Of a DNA stretch of 64,000 bases, positions 59,701 to 64,000 are shown piece after piece. The notes below the pieces were generated by a model. That model was not told the DNA's origin. It worked only from the letters and a program-made list of their open reading frames with translations, and did no database searches. The DNA is from Microvirga lotononidis (GTDB taxonomy: Bacteria > Pseudomonadota > Alphaproteobacteria > Rhizobiales > Beijerinckiaceae): contig NZ_CP141048.1 of assembly GCF_034627025.1 (NCBI RefSeq), positions 4,230,001-4,294,000 of the forward strand. The letters are read 5' to 3'. The first letter of the stretch is position 1. Every line of letters begins with the position of its first letter. Made by a program: the position numbers and the translations under genes.

Positions 59701-62700
59701 CGGCGCTGACCGACACCGACGGCTCGGAAGTGCTCTCGGTGGTGATCGAAGGCCTGCCGCCGGGCACGCGCCTGTCGGCGGGGATCGACAACGGCAACGG
59801 CAGCTGGACGCTCACCCCGGCCCAGCTGACCGGCCTGAGCCTGACGCCGCCGCTCGACTGGAGCGGGCGCATGGACCTGACCCTGGTGGCCCAGGCGCGG
59901 GAGAGCTCGAACGGCTCGACCGCGACGGTGCGGGCGCCGTTCACGGTGGCCGTGACGGCGGTAGCGGATGCGCCGCTGGTGGCGGCCCATGACGTGGCCG
60001 GGCAGGAGGACACGCCGGTGGCGCTGGAGTTGTCGGCGCTGCTGAAGGACCGGGACGGCTCGGAGGTGCTCTCGGTGCTGATCCGGGGCGTGCCGGACGG
60101 CGCCTCGCTGTCGCATGGCACGCGCCAGCCCGACGGCAGCTGGAGCGTCGATCCCGCCGATCTGACCGATCTGAAGTTCATTCCGAAACCCGACTTTTCC
60201 GGTCCGGTGGATCTGCGCATCGAAGCAACGGCCCGGGAGAGCAACGGCGATACTGCAACCAGCACAGCGGATTTCCGGGTGCAGGTCCATGCGGTCGCCG
60301 ACATGCCCGACGTGACCGTGGCCAACTACACGGGCCGCGAGGACGAGCCGGTCGCGCTCACCGGCCTCGGCGGCACCCTGCGTGACCTCGACGGTTCGGA
60401 AACCCTGAGTTTCATTCTCGCCGTTCCTCCCGGTGCGACGCTCAATGCCGGGACGAAACAGGCGGATGGCACCTGGCTTCTGACGCCCGCGCAGCTCAAC
60501 GGCCTGATCCTCACGCCCCCGGCGAACGGCTCCGGACGGTTCGAGCTCACGCTCACGGCGGTTGCGACCGAAAACGAACCCGGCGTGCCCAGCGCACGCA
60601 ACTCGGCGACATTCACGGTCGATCTCGATCCCGTGCTGGATCAGGGCAGCATCGGGGGCTCTGCCACCGGCGACGAGGACACCTGGATCACGCTCCGGCC
60701 GACATTCGATACGCCCGACAAGGACGGTTCCGAAACCTGGTCCGAATTCACCACGATTTCCGGGGTGCCGATCGGCGCATCGCTCGATCATGGAACGATG
60801 GTGGAACCGGGCCTATGGAAGGTCGCTACGAGCTCCCTCCAGGCGGGGCTCGTCAGGATCAAGCCCCCGTTGAACAGCGACGCAGATTTCACGCTGACGT
60901 TCACCGCGACGCTTACGGATACCGGCAACGGAAAGTCGGTCAGCCAGGAGGTCACGGGCACGAACCCGGTCATCGTCAACGCGGTTGCGGACAGGCCGAA
61001 CGTGAGTGCAACGAGCGTATCGGGCAAGGAAGACCAGGAGATACCGCTCCATCTATCGGCAAGCCTCGTCGACACGGATGGATCGGAAACGCTGACCGTC
61101 AGAATCTACGGCGTTCCGGCCTCGGCCTCCCTGACGAAGGGAGTGTTGCAATCCGACGGCTCGTGGATCGTCCAAGCCGCAGACCTGCCGAACGTCGCCC
61201 TTAAGCCGCCCGCTGACTTCTCCGGCACGCTGGACCTCAAGATCCGGGCGACCGCGACCGAAACCTCGAACGGAAAGACCGCTTCAGGGGAAGTATCCTT
61301 TCAGGTGGAGGTCGACGCGGTCGCGGACGAGCCCGGGCTGCGCGTTGCGCCGGCGGTGGGCAACGAGGACACGGCCATTCCGCTCACCGTGACGGCCTGG
61401 ACCACCGATCGGGACGGTTCTGAAAGAATCGTCGGGTTTCGGATCGCAGGCATTCCGGACGGCGCGGTTGTGCGGGCCGGCGGTGTAGCGCTGATCGTCG
61501 TCAACGGCAGCGTCCTGGTGGATCCGGCCGTGGCGAACAGCCTGACTATCACGCCTCCTGCCAATTCGGACGGAGATTTCACCCTGAAGGTCTCGGCGAT
61601 CTCCGCGGAGCCCAACGGCAGTACCGCCGAAAGCGCGGCACTCGATCTTCCCGTGATCGTTCGGGCCGTAGCCGACGCCCCCATTATGGACAGGACCGGC
61701 GCCAGTGGCTTCGAGGATGCCCCCATTGTCCTCAATCTATCGGCGACCATGCCGGACAACGATGGGTCGGAGACGCTGAGCTTCGTGATCAGGGGAGTGC
61801 CTGAGGGTGCGGTCATGTCTCACGGCACCTATCGCGGTCCGGGAGTCTGGTCCCTGACTGCCGAGGAAGCCAGGCTGGTGACGTTGCTGCCGCCGGCCAA
61901 CTTCTCGGGCACCATCAAACTTTCGGTCACGGCGATCACGCAGGAGGAGCGGGGAGGCGATCAGGCATCGACCACCGTGGAATTCCCCGTCGTGGTCGAG
62001 GCCGTGGTCGACGCTCCCGCAGTCGGCGGCCTCGACGGCGTGTCCGGCGACTGGGGGACCATGCACGGTACGGAAGACCGGCCGATCCTGCTGCGCCTCG
62101 ATCCGGGTCTCGGCGACACCGACGGGTCCGAGACGGTGGTCGGCGATATTCTCATCGGAGACATTCCCGCCGGAGCCGTCCTGCGGCTGGCGGATGGCAC
62201 TGTCATCGATGCCGATGAGCACGGAATCTACCGGATCGCCGCTTCGCACATGGCGGGCGTGACGCTGACCATGCCTCACGACAGCGATGAAGCACGGACC
62301 CTCAAGATCGTGATGACCATCGAGGATAGCGACGGCGTTCAGGTGACCATCGGCGGGAAAATGGTAGTGGATCCGCTCGGCGATGCCGATACGCCCGAAA
62401 TGAAGTTCGAGCCCGCCAATGGAAGCGCACACAACAGCCTGGACCCGGGTCAGGGCTGGATCCCGCTCCAGATTTCGGCCGTCCCGGGAGACAAGGACGG
62501 ATCGGAAAGCCTCCAGATGTGGGTGCGGAATGTGCCGCCTGGGGCCGTTCTGTCATCCGGAATCGCGGTGGGCGAAGGGATCTGGCTGGTGCCGGTCGAG
62601 AACCTCCCGTCCCTCGCCATCCGCCCCGGGGCTCGGTTCACCCAAAGCTTCGAGCTGAAGGTCACGGCCGTTGCCGTCGAGCGCGAAGGGGATCAGACCG

Positions 62701-64000
62701 ATCTGACGGTCCGGATCCCGGTGACCATCACGGTCCCGAGCGGTGGCGGTGGGGATGGAAGTGGAGGCGATGGAACGGGTCCCGGCACGGATCCGGACGA
62801 TGCGCCTTCGGCCCAGGCGCCCCGGCTGGTGGTCAGGGATGCGGATACTCTCGAAGACCGCAGCGTCATCCTCTCCATTGAAGCCGCGACCAAGGATACG
62901 GACGGCGGACGCGAAACCCTCGGCATCCGCATCAATGGTGTCCCTGGGGGCGCGAGCCTCTCAGTCGGCGTCAGGGACCCCTTTACGGGCGCCTGGGTGC
63001 TCCACCCGGACCAGCTCCAAGACGTCCGTCTTATTCCGCCTGCCAATTTCTCCGGCAGGATCGATCTCGAGATCGTCGCCGTATCGACGGAGGCCACAGG
63101 GGACCAGAAAGCCGTTTCGGCCACGATCCATGTCAACGTCGACGCCGTGGCGGACGATGCCCTCATCAATGCCAATCCCTCGGTCGCCGATGAGGACGGT
63201 GCCGTTCCGTTGAAGCTCACTGTCACGCCCGGCGACAGTGACGGCAGCGAGTTCGTCACGGCCGTGATCGTCTCCGGTGTCCCGCAAGGGGGGCGCCTCG
63301 AGGGCGCCGGTATCGTCGATCTCGGTAATGGCCGTTGGGCAGTCGATCCCGCCCAATTGGAAAGCCTGCAGTTCGTCCCGCCGGCCAATAGTCATGGCAC
63401 GTATCATCTGACGGTGACGGCCACGACGCAGGAGCGCAGCAACGGCGATACGCACGATACGCAGCGGACGATCGCCGTGACCATCGTGCCGAAAGCGGAT
63501 GCCCCAACGGTCAATGCGCACGATACATCAGGACGGGAAGACGGGACGATCGCTCTCGATATCTCCGCGTCTCTGGTGGACACCGACGGTTCGGAGGTAC
63601 TCTCCGTGGTCATCCAGGGATTGCCCGAAGGCGCACGGCTGTCCAAGGGGATCAACAATGGCGACGGCAGCTGGACGCTGACGCCCTCGCAGCTCTCCGG
63701 ACTGACCGTGACGCCGCCGGCCGACTGGAGCGGCACCATGAATCTGACCGTGCAGGCTCATGCACGGGAAATCTCGAACGGATCGGTGGCGACCACGCAG
63801 ACCACCTTCCAGGTGTCAGTTGAAGCCGTCGCGGACGCGCCCGTCATCAGTGCCCGCGATGCAAGCGGGCTCGAGGACCAGCCGATCGCGCTGAGCCTCT
63901 CGGCGGCCCTGACGGATCGCGATGCTTCGGAAGTGTTGTCCGTCGTCATCCTCGGCATGCCCGCAGGGGCAAGCCTCACCTACGGCACGCGTCAATCCGA
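56730..64000 (+). CDS. Giant repeat protein, probable type I-secreted adhesin (incomplete at window end)
   Basis: Open from ATG 56730 to the window end without a stop (2,423 codons). Residues 1 to about 180 have no signal peptide and are rich in Ala, Pro and Glu. About 20 repeats of roughly 105-120 residues follow. Typical marks are an ED-x-PI near the start, DTDGSE-x-LSV, GVPxGAxLS, DGSW, PPxxFSG, and VxAVADAP at the boundary. This is an Ig/cadherin-like array as in LapA/BapA-type adhesins, and the DxDGSE motif may bind calcium. A Gly-rich linker is encoded at about 62732-62800. It lies 9 bp after the HlyD gene, so it is the likely secretion substrate. The C-terminal secretion signal must lie beyond 64000. 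Confidence 0.88.
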   Translation, partial: MTQQPDLTIPFDASVVDEEALRALRAVQRTVPVGDGGAAGNLAGGTEAVAAFGMMPGSPSGGALGRPAAIPPVAEEAAPRPEDTRLEPLAAPAPVIRTVSLETAGSEPTVAVEAPVFRPVSASRAGGSHATPEASHSAHDAPDLLEPAPTRIVPRNESVTIPAPEQNLPRPEDSHDDPASAPGVRVADVAGREDQSIALDLSAALTGTNGSEVLLVTIMGVPSGARLSRGTRAPDGSWQVTPADLADLAILPPENFSGTLSLTLRATAVSPNGSTATHEAPFRVQVEAVADTPVVGVHDAATREDQPIALDLAAALTDTDGSEVLSVVIEGLPPGTRLSAGIDNGNGSWTLTPAQLTGLSLTPPLDWSGRMDLTLVAQARESSNGSTATVRAPFTVAVTAVADAPLVAAHDVAGQEDTPVALELSALLKDRDGSEVLSVLIRGVPDGASLSHGTRQPDGSWSVDPADLPHLAFNPPANFSGAVNLTLQATSQEPNGSTATVDTRFQVRVHAVADAPDVTVVDAHGYEDMPVSLSGLGGALRDTDGSESLSFVLSGVPADATLSAGTPLGDGRWALTAAQLNGLTLSPPAQMSGHFTLTLTAIATESELGVPSAQTSATFTVNVDPVVDAGSIAGSSAGSEDTLILLQPNFFTPDQDGSETWSASTQVAGVPPGASLNLGSEIAPGLWQVSTADLRAGLVMIRPAEHSDEDFTLTLTATLTDTGNGRSASRVMTGTHTVAVTAVADEPLVAAHDVTGDEDRPIPLDVSAALVDTDGSETLTVRIIGVPDGASLSHGTRQPDGSWNVPPADLAHLSLTPPQDFSGTIKLTLEATVREGSNGSTATQSVGFQVKVEDVSDAPLVSVHDAAGREDEWTTLDLRAALSDTDGSETLSVTIVGVPSGARLSRGTRAPDGSWQVTPADLADLAILPPENFSGTLSLTLRATAVSPNGSTATHEAPFRVQVEAVADTPVVGVHDAATREDQPIALDLAAALTDTDGSEVLSVVIEGLPPGTRLSAGIDNGNGSWTLTPAQLTGLSLTPPLDWSGRMDLTLVAQARESSNGSTATVRAPFTVAVTAVADAPLVAAHDVAGQEDTPVALELSALLKDRDGSEVLSVLIRGVPDGASLSHGTRQPDGSWSVDPADLTDLKFIPKPDFSGPVDLRIEATARESNGDTATSTADFRVQVHAVADMPDVTVANYTGREDEPVALTGLGGTLRDLDGSETLSFILAVPPGATLNAGTKQADGTWLLTPAQLNGLILTPPANGSGRFELTLTAVATENEPGVPSARNSATFTVDLDPVLDQGSIGGSATGDEDTWITLRPTFDTPDKDGSETWSEFTTISGVPIGASLDHGTMVEPGLWKVATSSLQAGLVRIKPPLNSDADFTLTFTATLTDTGNGKSVSQEVTGTNPVIVNAVADRPNVSATSVSGKEDQEIPLHLSASLVDTDGSETLTVRIYGVPASASLTKGVLQSDGSWIVQAADLPNVALKPPADFSGTLDLKIRATATETSNGKTASGEVSFQVEVDAVADEPGLRVAPAVGNEDTAIPLTVTAWTTDRDGSERIVGFRIAGIPDGAVVRAGGVALIVVNGSVLVDPAVANSLTITPPANSDGDFTLKVSAISAEPNGSTAESAALDLPVIVRAVADAPIMDRTGASGFEDAPIVLNLSATMPDNDGSETLSFVIRGVPEGAVMSHGTYRGPGVWSLTAEEARLVTLLPPANFSGTIKLSVTAITQEERGGDQASTTVEFPVVVEAVVDAPAVGGLDGVSGDWGTMHGTEDRPILLRLDPGLGDTDGSETVVGDILIGDIPAGAVLRLADGTVIDADEHGIYRIAASHMAGVTLTMPHDSDEARTLKIVMTIEDSDGVQVTIGGKMVVDPLGDADTPEMKFEPANGSAHNSLDPGQGWIPLQISAVPGDKDGSESLQMWVRNVPPGAVLSSGIAVGEGIWLVPVENLPSLAIRPGARFTQSFELKVTAVAVEREGDQTDLTVRIPVTITVPSGGGGDGSGGDGTGPGTDPDDAPSAQAPRLVVRDADTLEDRSVILSIEAATKDTDGGRETLGIRINGVPGGASLSVGVRDPFTGAWVLHPDQLQDVRLIPPANFSGRIDLEIVAVSTEATGDQKAVSATIHVNVDAVADDALINANPSVADEDGAVPLKLTVTPGDSDGSEFVTAVIVSGVPQGGRLEGAGIVDLGNGRWAVDPAQLESLQFVPPANSHGTYHLTVTATTQERSNGDTHDTQRTIAVTIVPKADAPTVNAHDTSGREDGTIALDISASLVDTDGSEVLSVVIQGLPEGARLSKGINNGDGSWTLTPSQLSGLTVTPPADWSGTMNLTVQAHAREISNGSVATTQTTFQVSVEAVADAPVISARDASGLEDQPIALSLSAALTDRDASEVLSVVILGMPAGASLTYGTRQS
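57387..58133 (+). repeat. 747-bp exact direct repeat, copy 1
   Basis: Compared base by base with 59418-60164, I find no difference over 747 bp. It starts at GGCGTACCGTCTGG and ends at GCCGATCTG, within repeat domains 1 to 3. The sharp drop to diverged sequence at both ends suggests gene conversion or a recent duplication. Confidence 0.95.
59418..60164 (+). repeat. 747-bp exact direct repeat, copy 2
   Basis: Identical to 57387-58133 at an offset of 2,031 bp, which keeps the reading frame. It covers the end of domain 7, all of domain 8 and most of domain 9. Recombination between the copies would remove or add 677 codons without a frameshift. Confidence 0.95.

Larger units (their letters stand above)
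57276..61320 (+). repeat. Six-domain higher-order repeat, two copies
   Basis: Domains 1-6 of the giant protein (about 57276-59300) are followed by domains 7-12 (about 59300-61320) in the same order. Domain 4 matches domain 10 at an offset of exactly 2,031 bp (677 codons), domain 5 matches 11 (both with the unusual DGSETWS), and domain 6 matches 12 at 2,028 bp. This shows a duplication of a six-domain block followed by divergence of the second half. Confidence 0.8.

Noticed and set aside
57276..64000. Tandem repeats considered as a CRISPR or satellite array
   Set aside because: The units are about 310-360 bp, in frame, protein-coding and diverged; there is no short repeat-spacer pattern.

Overview
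The window is about 64 kb of GC-rich chromosome from an alphaproteobacterium of the order Hyphomicrobiales (Rhizobiales). Supporting signs are the 16S-Ile-Ala-23S rRNA order with an extended helix in the 23S 5' domain, a fused ispDF gene, the dusB-ntrB-ntrC-ntrY-ntrX-hfq-hflX gene order, a haem-type FixL/FixJ/FixK cascade, and intergenic palindromes of a kind I associate with Methylobacteriaceae. A Microvirga- or Methylobacterium-like organism is my best guess from content alone. I see no insertion sequence, phage or CRISPR array.

Layout. 1-3264: minus-strand rRNA operon (23S 5' part, tRNA-Ala, tRNA-Ile, 16S, boxA, promoter). 3879-7480: oxygen-sensing cascade of haem sensor kinase FixL, FixJ, a single-domain receiver and FixK. 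7624-18182, minus strand: cbb3 oxidase structural operon ccoNOQP, assembly operon ccoGHIS ending in a CcoA-like copper transporter, and hemN. FixK/FNR boxes precede ccoN, ccoG and hemN, so the cascade and its probable targets lie side by side. 18264-30376: an IclR regulator diverges from a branched-chain-type ABC importer followed by a full set of protocatechuate beta-ketoadipate genes (pcaDCHGIJFB). 30377-31292 is a gene-free stretch with hairpins and a strong promoter that has no gene behind it. 31293-35086: lipA, a P-loop kinase, a Coq10-type gene, pncC/cinA and ispDF. 35196-45221: the nitrogen-regulation cluster, hfq, hflX and mazG. 45356-48735: small single genes (OsmC, a histone-deacetylase-like hydrolase, a peptidoglycan-binding protein, an IalB-like secreted protein, a hypothetical). 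48851-51058: AraC regulator and pobA, which makes protocatechuate from 4-hydroxybenzoate and so feeds the pca operon 20 kb away.

51392-64000: a type I secretion locus. Two unequal ABC proteins and an HlyD adaptor are followed by a giant repeat protein that runs off the end of the window (more than 2,420 codons, about 20 Ig/cadherin-like repeats). The repeats have a higher-order period of six domains (2,031 bp), with a 747-bp block that is base-for-base identical in two copies. Both ABC proteins have non-canonical signature motifs, and the first also has a degenerate Walker A, Q-loop and Walker B. This is the least ordinary part of the window.

Limits: functions are assigned by reading motifs and gene order, with no database search. 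Start codons were chosen by ribosome-binding site, overlap and domain boundaries and may be off by a few codons.
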